Source: Lucinisca nassula (taxonomy: Eukaryota > Mollusca > Bivalvia > Lucinida > Lucinidae). From it: a DNA stretch of 64,000 bases. The notes beneath the pieces were generated by a model that was given only the letters and a program-made list of their open reading frames with translations, was not told the DNA's origin and made no database searches. A program made the translations under genes and the position numbers. The stretch's first letter is position 1, and every line of letters starts with the position of its first letter. Shown in pieces: positions 10,720-21,799 of the stretch. The stretch spans positions 38,951,124 through 39,015,123 of the forward strand of contig OY757016.1 of assembly GCA_963580285.1 (NCBI GenBank), given 5' to 3'.

Positions 10720-12616
10720 GCCCCCGCGTCCGATGATGCCGGAGGCATATAGTTTTTCGGTTTTCCGTCCGTGGGTAGGTGCGTACGAATGTACGAATGT
10801 GTGTACATTTGTACCAGGTAGAATCTGAACTCATATTTTCCAAACCATGTGTTAGATTTGGTTCATATTTGGTATGATAATAGATATAGGTCCAATGTTT
10901 TTTTTTTCAGCAGTACCCCGACCCATGCCCACGACCTCAAGGTCAAGGACTTAGAATTTTTTAATGTTAAAGACTCGTTGTAAGGTATTCGTACCAGGTA
11001 GAACCTTATTTTTCAAGAGCTCATATCTTCCAAACCATTTGATGGCTTTGGTTCATATTTTGTATAATGCTCGATATAGGCCAAAAGTTTTATTCAGCAA
11101 TACCCCACCCATACCCATGACCTCAAGGTCAAGGTCACAGACTCTGAATTTTTTAATGTTAAAGACTCAGGTTAAGGTATTTGTACCAGGTATAACCCGA
11201 GCTTTTACGACTGATTTGGTTTATGTTTGGCTTAATGATAGATATAGGTCCAAAGTTTTGTTCAGCTATACCCCAGCCCCACCCCCTGTGCCCATGACCT
11301 CAAGGTCAAGGTCACAGACTTAGAAATTTTTAATTTTAAAAGTTTTAAAGAGCTCATATTTTCATAACCATGTGATGGATTAAGTTTAAATTAGCTATGG
11401 CAATAGGTACAGGTCCAAAGGTTTATTGGGCAATACCCCCACCCATGCCTAAGACTTCAAGGTCAAGGTCACAGATTTACAAATTTTTAACGTTAATTTA
11501 ATGGTTCATATTTGCCAAACCATATGATGGATTGTGTTTATATTTGGTACGGTGATAGATACAGGTCCATAGTGATATTCAACAATACCCCACCCATGCA
11601 CATGACCTCAAGGTCAAGGCCTAGGACTCTGAATTTTTTATTGTTAAAGACTCGGGTTAAGGTAATTGTACAAGGCAGAATATGACATTTTACGATTGAT
11701 TTGGTTCATGTTTGGCATGATGATAGATATATATCCAAAGTTGTATTCAGCTACACTCCCACAACCCAAGCCCATGGCCTCAAGGTCAAAGTCACAGACT
11801 TACAAGTTTTTAATTTAATTTTTTAAAGAGCTCATATTTTCCCAACCATTCGATGGAATAAGTTAAATTTGCTGTGGTGGTAGATACAGGTCCAAAGGTT
11901 TATTGGGCAATACCCCCAACCATGCTTTAGACTTCAAGGTCAAGGCCACAGACTTAGAAATTTTTAACGTTAATTTAATACTTCATATTTGCCAAACCAT
12001 ATGGTGGATTGTCTTTATATTTTGTACGATGATAGATACAGGTCCAAAGTGAAATTCCACAATACCAATCCAAGGGAAGGTCACAGACATAAAATTTTTT
12101 CAATTTAAAGTATGTTAAGAGCTGATATTTTCCCAACCATATAACGGATTTGCTTCATATATGGTATGATGATAGTTATATGTCCGAAGGTTAATTCAGC
12201 CATACGCCTGCCCCTGACAACAAGGTCGAGGTCACATACTTAGAAATTTTTGATGCTAAATGTTTTTAGAGCTCATATGTTCCAAACCATACGATGAATA
12301 TACTTCATATTTGGAATCATGATGGACACAGGTCAAAAGTTTCACTCAGCCATATCCCCGCCCCTGTAAAGGTCAAGGTTGTAGAAATTTTTAATGTTAA
12401 AGTTTTAAAGAACTCATATTTTCCAAACAGTTTGATGGACTGAGTTCATATTTGGTATGATTATAGTTATTTTTTTCATCAGTGTAATCGGCAATACCCC
12501 CAGCTATGCCAATGACCTTAAGGATACTTTTTCAGGTGAGTTATGCTCTCTGATGACAGCTGTTGTTGCAGCATGTTTTTCCGGGTGAGGTGGGCCCCTG
12601 GGCGGGGGCATCCGTG
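10720..12616. repeat. Tandem-array element, about 155-180-bp period, with TGCCCCCG ends
   Basis: About nine diverged units are built on CCCATGACCTCAAGGTCAAG, GTCACAGACTTAGAAATTTT and GATAGATATAGGTCCAAAG. It starts TTTATGCCCCCGCGTCCG and ends GGGCGGGGGCATCCGTG, matching the terminal style of the element at 7356-8510. The open frame across 10964-11323 is only the repeat read in frame and is not retained in later units. Confidence 0.65.
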
Positions 12617-12889
12617 TTATATTGACACATATCTAGTTTTTGTTTTGTGTCATATGCGTATCACTTGACGTCTGAAAATTTGACGTGTTTTTGAACATGT
12701 AAAGCTTAAATACGGATAAAAAGAATAATCTGGAGTTAAAGGGCTATAATAAACCTTGAGCGGAAATCGAAGGCCCGAATAGTTCAAAGTGACAATAACG
12801 GACAGAAATGCATTTAATGGGTCAAGTAGTTATTGTATGGCCCTTTTTATTTTTAGAAAATATTATTGCCTCATGAATAAGCTATTTTA

Positions 12890-13585
12890 TACGGAACCCA
12901 GGAAGGGACATGCTGGTTTTATTTTTAAGTTGTCTGCACAAAATAATATATTTTTCGCACAACTTATTATCTTGTCTGCACAACATATTATCTTATCTGC
13001 ACAACATACCTTGTTCGGAAAACGTAATATCTTGTGCAACACATTATTTTGTGCGCACAACATAGTATCTTATTCACACAGCATATTATCTTGTTTCTGA
13101 AAAGAAAATAATATGCTTTGCGAACAAGATATAATGTTGTGCGAACAAGATAAAATGTTGTGCAAACAAGATAATGTGTTGTGCAAACAAGACGATATGT
13201 TGTGCGAACAAGATAATATGTTGTGCTAACAAGATATGTTGTGCTAACAAGATATTATGTTGTGCGGACAAGATAATAAGTTGTGCAAACAAGATACTAT
13301 CTTGTGTTCGCAAGATATTATGTTGTTTGCACAAGTAAATATGCTGTGCAAACAAGATAATATGTTGTTTGTACAAGAGAATATGTTGTGTGAACAGAAT
13401 AATATGTTGTGTTAGCTAGATAATATGTTGTCTGCACAAGATAATATGCTGTGCGGACAAGATAATAAGTTGTGCGAAGAAGATATTATCTTGTGCGTAC
13501 AAGATACTATGTTGTCCGCACAAGATAATATCTTGTGCAGACAATTTAAAAAATAAAATAAACATGTCCCTTCCCGGGTTCCGTA
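12890..13585. mobile_element. TIR element filled with an orientation-switching minisatellite
   Basis: TIRs of about 50 bp begin TACGGAACCCAGGAAGGGAC (left) and have the complement of TACGGAACCCGGGAAGGGAC (right). A 6-bp duplication, ATTTTA, sits at 12884-12889 and 13586-13591. The interior is 20-22-bp units of the ACAAGATAATATGTTGTGCG type. These lie in one orientation up to about 13085 and in the opposite one from about 13100, so most of the element is one huge imperfect inverted repeat. There is no coding potential. The superfamily is unknown. Confidence 0.8.
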
Positions 13586-13940
13586 ATTTTACGCTCGTAC
13601 CTGTGTCTAAGATAAAAGTTTCTCAAACGTTTCATAAACATATTTTTTTGCATTATTTAATTGTCTATAAGATTGATCAGAACATTTTTCAGTGCATGTT
13701 TGTGGTGAAATGTGTTTACAGCTGTTTTTAGATATTTTTTTTTTAGTCTCAACTATCTTCCATACAATCAATCACAAAATGGCCATTTACTTAAACAGAT
13801 CATTAGTATAATGTATCAAGGTCTTTCATGTTTTTACTGATGGAATTTTGTGACATTTTTTGTCTGGGTACTTCAAAGATAGGTTGTGGGCGCTCATCAG
13901 AATCGCCTCATTGAGGGGGGTTGTAACGGATACCACATTT

Positions 13941-14212
13941 GATTTGGACCATCGAGGCTTGGAGGCAGAGCTGAAACTGGCCGCACCCGAGCACTGGTAA
14001 ACCGCTTAGAGGGTCTAAGCCTGCCAAGGCAACGTGGTGCGAGTCGGACCGTCCTTGCATATAAACACTTTTGGTTTGTTTGGGCGGCAGGGCTTGAGAT
14101 ATCATTTCATCTCAGTGTCGGGTAAAAGGCCCACAAAATTGGAAGCAAGGTCTCCAAAATGACCTAAATAGTGTTGACGGGGACGTAAAACCTCCATTCA
14201 ATCAAACAAACA
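13941..14212 (+). repeat. CAAA-tailed SINE copy
   Basis: It contains GGCAGAGCTGAAACTGGCC, GGTCTAAGCCTGCCAAGGC, CACAAAATTGGAAGCAAGGT and GTTGACGGGGACGTAAAACC, then an ATCAAACAAACAAA tail. The 5' hairpin is missing. A family-P palindrome half sits immediately upstream at 13880-13935. Confidence 0.65.
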
Positions 14213-14250
14213 AAACTACTTATGATTTTGAGAGATAAAATTAAGAAAAT

Positions 14251-14510
14251 CACCACGAAAACACGCCCTATATAATACGGCCCCCCTTGGACCCCACTTT
14301 TATATAGTAAAACTGGGGTTTACAGGGGTAAACCTTATTTTTTTCTTATTTCTTATCTAAAGTATAGATTGTGGGTACACGTTAGAACCGCCTCAATGAG
14401 GCGGTTCTAATGTGTATGCACAATCTATATATAGAGCAGAAAAAAGAAAACATTGCAGTTTTTATCTTAAAATTTTTCGTTTTTTTCGGCGGTAAAGTTA
14501 TGTTATTGTC
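14251..14510. mobile_element. Palindrome-core MITE (family P)
   Basis: The left TIR is CACCACGAAAACACGCCCTA. Inner arms are TATATAGTAAAACTGGGGTT and TACAGGGGTAAACC, and the core palindrome at about 14366-14437 has GTTAGAACCGCCTCAATGAG. The right part reaches TTTTCGGCGGTAAAG, but the final TIR has decayed. Confidence 0.65.
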
Positions 14511-14548
14511 CTTTGTAAATTTGGACATTTTACCTTGTCAGTAAAATA

Positions 14549-14938
14549 CAGTTATACCCTCGTTATAACGACAGTATTTTTCCCTGTTATTGTGCCATTA
14601 TATAGAATTTGCTGTTATACAGAATCTCAGTTAGGAGTATGATAGGTAATAAAAGGCTTTTTCTCCATTATTACTCCAAGAAACAAATACTATAGATATT
14701 TGTTAGAATCGCCTCGCTGAGGCGATTCTAACAAATATCTATAACATTTGTATCTTGGAGTATTAGATTACAAGACCCTTTCATGAATATGGACTCGATT
14801 TATGCATTTCCAACCCGAGAGAAGCCCACGTCGCTCGGAACCGAGGCTAAGCCTTTAGCTAATTTGTCATTCCATTCAAATTGCCGTTATAATGAGCTTT
14901 GCCGTTATAACGGATGTGGGTTTAAAGAGGGTTGACTG
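14549..14938. mobile_element. TA-flanked MITE carrying the GCCTC palindrome
   Basis: The ends are CAGTTATACCCTCGTTATAA and the complement of CAGTCAACCCTC, with TA at 14547-14548 and 14939-14940. CGTTATAACG motifs lie inside both ends. The core at 14691-14743 is a perfect hairpin, with TTGTTAGAATCGCCTC as one arm. These ends are unrelated to family P, although the core is the same kind of hairpin. TA duplications and CAG/CTG ends suit Tc1/mariner/pogo-type mobilisation. Confidence 0.65.
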
Positions 14939-15695
14939 TATCTCAGATACTGTTTGAGCTAGACCCTTGAAACTTGATTAATACATTGGTAGTTCTGAGT
15001 GGATAAACTGGATAACCTTTGAATAAATTTTGAGAAAAACTTCATAATTTATGTCTCTTTGTCAATTTAGGCATTCTTACCTTTTCAGTAAAATATCTTA
15101 AAACTATTGGAGTCACTGCCTTGCTATTTGGTGATTAGAGTAGATAGCCTGATTCCCTTTTGAATAAATTTTGAAAAATACTTCACGAGTTAGGGCCTTT
15201 TGTATGCCTTGTCAGCAAAATATCTTCAGCATCTTTTGAGCTAGGGTCTTGCTATTTTGTGATTAGATTGCTAGTGACAAGTAGATGACCTGTTTTACTT
15301 TTGAATAAATTTTGAAAAAAAAAAAAAAAAAAAAAAAAAATAAAATAAAATAAATAAGAAATTCATGAGTTATGGCTCATTGTAAATTTTGGCAGTTTTA
15401 CCTGTCAGCAAAATATCTTCAGAATCTTTTGAGCCAGGGCCTTGATATTTTGTGATTAGATTGTTAGTAACAAGTAGATGTCCTAAATAACTTTTAAATG
15501 AATTCTAAAAAAAAAAAAAAAAAAAAAAAATACTTCATAAGTTGTGTCCCTTTGTAAATTTGGGCATTTTGCCGTGTCAGCAAAGTATCTCTAAAATCGT
15601 TGGAACTAGAGCCATAAAGTGGTTAAATTGCTAGTGATGAAAAGAGGACCTGATTAATTTTTTAATAAATTTTCAAAAAATACTTCATGAGTTAT
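14939..15695. repeat. Tandem array, about 150-bp period
   Basis: About five units share TTTTGAATAAATTTTGAAAA, ATACTTCATGAGTTATG, GTCAGCAAAATATCTT and TTGCTATTTTGTGATTAGA. Two units carry expanded A runs (near 15316-15340 and 15510-15530). Confidence 0.65.
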
Positions 15696-15717
15696 GAGCA
15701 AGGAGATGTGCTTGTTT

Positions 15718-15850
15718 TTCGCTTTGCGCCTTTAAGAAGTTAGTTTATTATTCGCACTTCGCCTTTAAGAAGTTAGTTTATTATTCGCTTTTCGCCTTTA
15801 AGAAGTTAGTTTGTTATTCGCTTTTCGTTTTTTGCTTGCTTTACGTTTTT
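15718..15850. repeat. Minisatellite, about 37-bp unit
   Basis: Three to four copies of a unit containing CGCCTTTAAGAAGTTAGTTT and ATTATTCGCTTTT, followed by a run of degenerate CGTTTTTCGCTTTT motifs. The short frame starting at 15811 crosses this and a SINE and is not a gene. Confidence 0.65.
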
Positions 15851-15892
15851 CGCTTTTCGATCATACGTCAAGTTTTAAGGTCTTAATGGTTT

Positions 15893-16125
15893 GTTTGTTT
15901 GATTTGAAGTTTAATGTCCCCGTCAACACTGATTGTGTCATTTTGGAGTCGCTGCTTCCAATTTTTTGGGACTTTTATCCGACATTGAGATGAAATGACT
16001 TCTCAAGCCCTGTCACCGAATGAAACCAATAGGGTTTATAAGCATGGACGGCCCGACTCGCACCGCTTTACCTGGACAGGCTTAGGTCCTCTTAGCTGTT
16101 TACCAATACTCGTGTGCGGTCGGAT
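15893..16125 (-). repeat. CAAA-tailed SINE, 5' truncated
   Basis: On the plus strand it runs from GTTTGTTTGATTTGAAGTTT through TCAAGCCCTGTCACCGAATG to ACTCGTGTGCGGTCGG, so the family sense is minus and the hairpin 5' end is lost. A GAGT-repeat tract follows at about 16140-16176. Confidence 0.65.
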
Positions 16126-16268
16126 TAAGGACTTAATGGTACGTGAGTGGAGTGAGTGAGTGAGTGAGTGAGTGTGAGTCAGGGTTTTACGCCCCACCAA
16201 TAGCTCTGGTAATACGAATACGGGGACTTTGAAATAATTTATGGAGGTGATTCTGAGTTCAACTTGAT

Positions 16269-16338
16269 AAGGTATGTTGTGGGTATCATTAGAATCGCCT
16301 CAATGAGGCGATTCTAATGAGTACACACAACATACCTT
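16269..16338. repeat. GCCTC palindrome with unidentified flanks
   Basis: The arms are AAGGTATGTTGTG..ATTAGAATCGCCTC and the complement GAGGCGATTCTAATGAG...CAACATACCTT. It is closest to the pogo-like version of the core (TGTTGTGTGTACTCATTAG). No TIRs were identified. Confidence 0.6.
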
Positions 16339-16339
16339 T

Positions 16340-16990
16340 ATGTTATGGGAGATTGAAAAGATATCCCTAATCCTAACTCGTCCCAATCATACAGTATTAA
16401 TTGGCGTTATGATTAAATCTCAATAGTCGGAACTACCCCTACCTCGAACAAATTTCATGGTTTCTGAGTTATCAGATACCCAATATATTAATTGGATTGC
16501 AACACCCTGACCTGATGGATCCCGTGCAGAAATCGGACCACGCACATCTTGTCGTTGGTGCCGGGGCTTCACTACATTGTGCAGGCCAAGATGCGTTGAT
16601 GTGTGGCCATAAAGAGGACCGTTTGTTCAACAACGGAACAGCCTACCAGTGACGCCAAGGTTAGTTTGCCTTCTGCCGGAAGTCTGACCTTTTTAAGGCC
16701 ACCTCGGTCAGACATTCTGACTCGCACTGGCTATGGAACACGATTTGCAGGTCGGATTCGACCACGTTCCATAGCTGCGATTTACAGCCTACCATTGCGG
16801 ACCGCCTGTCAAAATTTCTGTAACTTACAAACCACTTTCGCTTTTATTGCACCGTGCCTGAGGCGAGAGTGACTCATCGACCCAGATGTATCACTCCATG
16901 CGAAAGCCTTCTAGAAAGTGGGAAACCTAATCCTGGACATGTTTTAGGGGTAGCCCCTATGTGCTTATAGCGACTCGTAAGGTTAAAAAC
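16340..16990. other. Unassigned stretch
   Basis: Relatively GC-balanced sequence with no repeat match inside the window. The 89-codon frame at 16603-16872 has no recognisable domain. GCGACTCGTAAGGTTAAAA near 16970 resembles the tail of a SINE leading into the adjacent microsatellite. Confidence 0.3.
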
Positions 16991-17266
<276 letters not shown>

Positions 17267-17344
17267 ATACGTCGCGGCCCTTCATCGAATTATAGGTTAT
17301 ATGTTCTTGTCTTTTAAAATTACTTTTACTTTACTACAGCTGAT

Positions 17345-17524
17345 GTTGAAGCGTGGCGGCCATAAAAAATCTTCCTGTCCCTCACCATAGTGTAGATGGT
17401 ATGTTATAGATCTTTTGGAGCCTTTATTAAATTGCAGAGTTTTGAAAATACCTGAGAGCCACTGACTATGGCCTAATTGGCCAAAGCCCATAAGAACTTG
17501 CACACACACCACAGTTTTCAGTTG
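17345..17524. repeat. Diverged copy of the 1576-1890 dispersed repeat
   Basis: GTGTAGATGGTATGTTATAG, GAGAGCCACTGAC, GGCCTAATTGGCCAAAG and CACAGTTTTCAGTT follow the same order as in the two better copies. It is interrupted on its right by MITE Q. Confidence 0.45.
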
Positions 17525-17527
17525 CTG

Positions 17528-17772
17528 GGTCCAGTTGTTCAAAACTAACATCGTTAGTTAACTTATCGTTAAATCTTTGAGCATTTAATATGGCAAATAT
17601 GCTAATAATTTTGCTGAAAAAATGTGAGCAGCTTTTGCATTTGCAAAAGCTGCTCACATTTTTTTTTTCAGCAAAAAAATACCAACATTTTAGATATTGT
17701 ACTTGCTAGAACGGTTAACAATTTGACCACTAACGAGCTCGTTAAGCTAACGATGCTTTGAGCAACTGACCC
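17528..17772. mobile_element. MITE family Q, copy 2
   Basis: The ends are GGTCCAGTTGTTCAAAA and GAGCAACTGACCC, with CTG at 17525-17527 and 17773-17775 as a 3-bp target duplication. The core is AATGTGAGCAGCTTTTGCA and its complement, as in copies 1 and 3, in the same modular layout. Confidence 0.75.
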
Positions 17773-17881
17773 CTGGTGTATGGGATAACGGTTTATAAAG
17801 CGCATGCACTGATTGCCAGGGTACCCGTTTTATGGTTTCTGGCACAAAATGGGTTAAACTGGTTTCGCTCTAAACATTATT

Positions 17882-18136
17882 TGCTTGTTTGATTTGAGGT
17901 TTAACATATAGGTAATTTTGGAGACGTTGCTTCCTATTTTGTGGGACTTTTACCCGACATTACAATGAAATGACATCTCAAGCCCTGTCGTTCAATGAAA
18001 CCAATAGGGTTTATAAGCATGGACTGTCCGACTCGCGCCGCTTTGCCAGGGCAGACTTAGATACCAGCACTTTCAGCTCTGCGTGGAAGCATCATGCAGC
18101 CCATCAATTTCTTCAAGCCTCGATGGGCGGGGGCTG
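17882..18136 (-). repeat. CAAA-tailed SINE with exact 13-bp target duplication
   Basis: Flanked by TCTAAACATTATT at 17869-17881 and 18137-18149. The family 5' end is again the CAGCCCCCGCCCATCGAGGC hairpin, and the tail is GTTTGATTTGAGG read on the plus strand. Two internal segments are missing, one in the tail-proximal GTCCCCGTCAACACTGT region. Confidence 0.8.
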
Positions 18137-18149
18137 TCTAAACATTATT

Positions 18150-18389
18150 GATGAAGTCTTAGAACAATATATCTCAAGTTGTGTTCATTTCTCGGAAAAC
18201 GGGAAATGAAAATAAATTACAGTAAATATAAATAACTGTACCAGCCGCGGACAGGAACGATTTATTTTAATTACACGTATGTTTTTTATGATGCACGTTA
18301 GATTAATTAGTCAGGAGAGTGAATATACTTTCATGGGCAATAACTACTTCAAAACTTTGTCTTCCTTAGGGGCTAGTAAGTAAAATCAA
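18150..18389. other. Unassigned stretch
   Basis: No gene, array or element boundary is recognised. Confidence 0.3.
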
Positions 18390-18665
18390 TCAAAGCACTG
18401 AGAGTACTGGTAAATCGATTGTCTCTGAGTGTAGGCTGGGAAAACAGTCCTGGATTGAGCCTTAAACGCTTTCGTCTAACCCTTAAATTCCAGTTTTTAA
18501 GCAAAAAGTGTTGACCCTGATCAAACGCCGCATTCTGCGGCGTCTGATCTGGGTCTACACTGTTTGCCAAGCCAAACCCATGATTTCAGTCTATATTATA
18601 TAGAGCACCATTTTATCCTACACTCTGACCTCACATCGATTATTTTCTATAAATAACCGTTACAT
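18390..18665. repeat. Palindromic repeat, GATCAGACGCCG core, copy 2
   Basis: Collinear with 5528-5800. It contains AAAGCACTGAGAGTACTGGT, CCTTAAATTCCAG, the core hairpin at 18501-18567 (GGCGTCTGATCTGGGTCTAC) and CCAAGCCAAACCCATGATTT. The precise outer termini are unclear. Confidence 0.55.
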
Positions 18666-19284
18666 TGTACCTGTCTTTTTCTTCGAAAAGTCAGCGCCAG
18701 TCACGTGGACATCAGCATTGAAAAGCTTTCTGTGTGTCGATTGATGGACCGTAAAATAATGCACTTTTTGTTACACAGGCATATCACATGAATGGTCGAA
18801 ATAACGTTGATGGGTAGTAAGAATTTCATATGACCAATGTGCTGTTGAATGGGTAATACTTGTATTTAGGATTATGTTGATTGGGCTATGAAACATTGTA
18901 AGATTTTACAGTTAGATTTTGAAACGTATATTATTAATCCATAATCTGTAGAATTGCACTTCTGTACTTAAAAGCCACAGTATACATAGACATATTTACA
19001 TTGGAGACCGTTCAAAACCATTGACATTTAACTTGACTTTCACTACATAGATACCATGTGCTGTTTTCAAACTAGGTTTGGCGGGAAAAGCAAGTGCAAG
19101 CTTACATAAAGACTAAAATGTATCAACAATCAATCAAAGGGGTGCATGTTTCCGTTTAAGCCAATCATGTGGACAGTTTGGCCATTGTTTAAGTACATAG
19201 CACCCTGCAGGTGTGGGTACAGGTGTCCAGCAGATGTTGAAATACTTTTAATATTTGAGTTAATGAAAGACGTTTGGTTTTGAC
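18666..19284. other. Unassigned stretch
   Basis: AT-rich sequence with no recognised repeat or gene. Confidence 0.3.
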
Positions 19285-19337
19285 ACAGACTGTGTTAACG
19301 TGAGAACAAAAGCTTGTGGAATGTTCTGAAACATATA

Positions 19338-19694
19338 CAGTCGAACTTCGATGGCTCGAACCCCTTTGGGACCAGGAAAACTTGTTCGAGACAGCCGTTG
19401 TTCGAGCCACAGAGGATTACTATTTGAGCCATACCAGGAGGCATACTGGAGATAATTGTGGGATATCTTTTCGGTGTTCTATATTATAAATGTATGTTGT
19501 GTGTACTCATTAGAATCGACTCATCGAGGCGATTCTAATGAGTACACACAGCATACATTTGAAAGATTAAAGAAGAAAATCACCCTACACTATCTCTATA
19601 TCGTATTTGGAGGAATTCCCTGCGGACTTAAGAACGTGTTCGACTCATCCATGGTAAACGAGCCATCGGGGTTCGAGCCATTGACGTTCTACTG
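19338..19694. mobile_element. Complete pogo-like MITE, TA target site
   Basis: It starts CAGTCGAACTTCGATGGCTC and ends GAGCCATTGACGTTCTACTG, bordered by TA (19336-19337, 19695-19696). The centre is a palindrome at about 19490-19563 (TGTGTACTCATTAGAATCG arms). The surrounding host sequence also exists without the insertion at about 23120-23205, which confirms the boundaries. It is non-coding. The pogo assignment is from the TIR style only. Confidence 0.75.
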
Positions 19695-19699
19695 TAAAA

Positions 19700-20120
19700 C
19701 GCTCAGTTTGATCATGTCAAATCAGTTAGGGTTTCAGTTGTGTAGCAGTCGGGCTCTTGCTAGTGTTCAGTGTATGGGCTAGATCTAGCCCTGAACGCAG
19801 CCTGTCTCAAAAGCTTTCGTTTTATTTGACTAAAATGCTTTCGATATGTATAATAGTTAACATTAAACTTAAAAAAGACCATGTTTACTTGGTCTGAAAT
19901 TAAAAGAAAAACAGAAACTTTTTGACTTTATTTATTTGCGAAGTACTAACTTTCATAATGTAAGACTATAAGATCGTGGTTAAAAACCACTTTATGGCGT
20001 GTGTTACGTCATATTCGTTCCATTTAGTGCATTCTTTCATATCTCCGAAACTGTTATGTTCGATGAAACTTTGTAACATATGTCTTTTACACCGCAATCA
20101 GTCATTCTAGTAACCTAATA
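19700..20120. other. Unassigned stretch
   Basis: Its first 40 bases match the host segment at 23165-23205. The rest shows no recognised repeat or gene. Confidence 0.35.
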
Positions 20121-20123
20121 AAG

Positions 20124-21090
20124 CATCACGAAGGTACGCCTATATAATTTTGACCCACTTGAACCCCGCTTTTATATAGTAAAACTGGGGTTTGCAGGGG
20201 TAAATCTTTTTTTTCTTATTTCTACTCCGAAATAAAGATAGTGGATACTTGTTAGAACCGCCTCCATGAGGCGGTTCTAACGAGTACCCACAATCTATAA
20301 TTTGAGCAGAAATAAGAAAAATATCACATTTTTTCTTCTTAAAATTTTCATTTTTTTTCGGCGATAAAGGTTACAATGTATTTGTATTTGGTTTTCATCA
20401 CGAAAATACGCCTATATAATTTTGACCCCCTTGAATCCCAGTTTTATACAGTAAAACTGGGGTTTACAGGGGTAAACCTTATTTTTTCTTATTTCTGTTC
20501 TAAAATATAGATTTTGGGTACTCGTAAGAACCGCCTCGATGAGGCGGTTCTAACGAGTACCCACAATCTATATTTTGAGCAGAAATAAGAAAAATATCAC
20601 AATTTTTCTTCTTAATATTTTCATTTTTTTCGGCGATAAAGGTTACAATGTATTTGTATTTGGTTTTCATCACGAAAACACGCCTATATAATTTTGACCC
20701 CCTTGAATCCCAGTTTTATATAGTAAAACTGGGGTTCACAGGGGTAAATCTTATTTTTCTTATTTCTACTCTGTAATATAGATTGTGGATACTTGTTAGA
20801 ACCGCCTCCATGAGGCGGTTCTAACGAGTACCCACAATCTATAATTTGAGCAGAAATAAGAAAAATATCACAATTTTTCTTCTTAAAATTTTCATTTTTT
20901 TTTCGGCGATAAAGGTTACAATGTATTTGTATTTGGTTTTCATCACGAAAACACGCCTATATAATTTTGACCCCCTTGAATCCCAGTTTTATATAGTAAA
21001 ACTGGGGTTTACAGGGGTAAACCTTATTTTTCTTATTTCTGCTCTAAAATATAGATTGTGGGTACTCGTTAGAACAGCCTCGATAATACG
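20124..21090. repeat. Tandem array of family-P MITE units (three full, one partial)
   Basis: Units begin with CATCACGAAxxxACGCCTATA at 20124, 20396, 20668 and 20941, giving periods of 272, 272 and 273 bp. Each full unit has TATAGTAAAACTGGGG, then the GTTAGAACCGCCTC hairpin, then GATAAAGGTTACAATGTATT. The fourth stops mid-hairpin near 21085. This is a transposon-turned-satellite arrangement in which each unit supplies a strong hairpin. Confidence 0.85.
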
Positions 21091-21166
21091 TCTGGTGACT
21101 GGACCTATATTTACAAGTGTAAACAATAAAATGCAACCCTTTATACCTGTGAAAACAACCAAACTG

Positions 21167-21460
21167 CAAGTTTGTTTGTTTGATTTGAGATTTAACGTCC
21201 CCGTCAATAGTATTTAGGTAATCTTGGAGACGTTGCTTCCAATTTTGTAGGACCTTTACCCGACATTGAGATGAAATGATTTTTCAGTCCCTGCCGCCCA
21301 ATGAAACCAATTGGGATTTATATGCATGGACGGTTCTACTCACACCACTTTGGCTAGGCAGGCTTAGACCTTCTAAGCAGTTTACCAATACTCATGTGCG
21401 GCCGGTTTCAGCTTTGCGTGGAAGTATCATGCAGCCCAATCTATTTCTCCAAGTCCCTCA
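21167..21460 (-). repeat. CAAA-tailed SINE copy
   Basis: Plus-strand order is GTTTGTTTGATTTGAGATTT, CTTGGAGACGTTGCTTCCAA, CAATGAAACCAATTGGGATT and TTTGCGTGGAAGTATCATGC. The final 5' hairpin is replaced by unrelated sequence. Confidence 0.65.
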
Positions 21461-21515
21461 GGCTTTCCTGGTTTGAAGGTCCGTTGCAATAATTGCGCTC
21501 TGCTACTGTGGTTGC

Positions 21516-21615
21516 ATCTTAATCTCGAACACAATTTATAAAGCTTAAATAAACTATATATCTGTTTGCAGCTTTTGATACAGACACTAAAGCGCCTTCG
21601 AGCGACCAAGTTGAC
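21516..21615. repeat. Dispersed repeat shared with 23020-23115
   Basis: Both stretches contain AATCTCGAACACAATTT, TAAAGCTTAAATAAACTAT and AAAGCGCCTTCGAGC in order. The function is unknown. Only two copies are in this window. Confidence 0.5.
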
Positions 21616-21799
21616 GTCTCTGTGGCACGGTGACGTCAGAAACGTTGCACTCTGACGTCTCTTTATGCTACATGTGCGCGCAAAGGCACCGACTGTCGTT
21701 TTACAAGCCACGTTGGTGGTGAAAGTTGCTAAAGTATTGCAAATCCCTTTGATGTTTAACTAAAAACATAATAATCTTTAATAATAGAACACATCCGGT

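Noticed and set aside
7500..12540. Regularly spaced repeats that might suggest a CRISPR-like array
   Set aside because: Units are contiguous diverged tandem repeats of 140-180 bp without unique spacers, in a eukaryotic context with SINEs and a Tc1 transposase.
12789..13376. Frames with repeated AQHIILFAQHI-like peptides on both strands
   Set aside because: They are translations of the 20-22-bp minisatellite. The frame is not kept through length variants, and both strands give the same peptide because the units are inverted.
16603..16872. 89-codon frame as a possible small gene
   Set aside because: No recognisable domain, no supporting context, and no way to judge splicing or conservation from this window alone.
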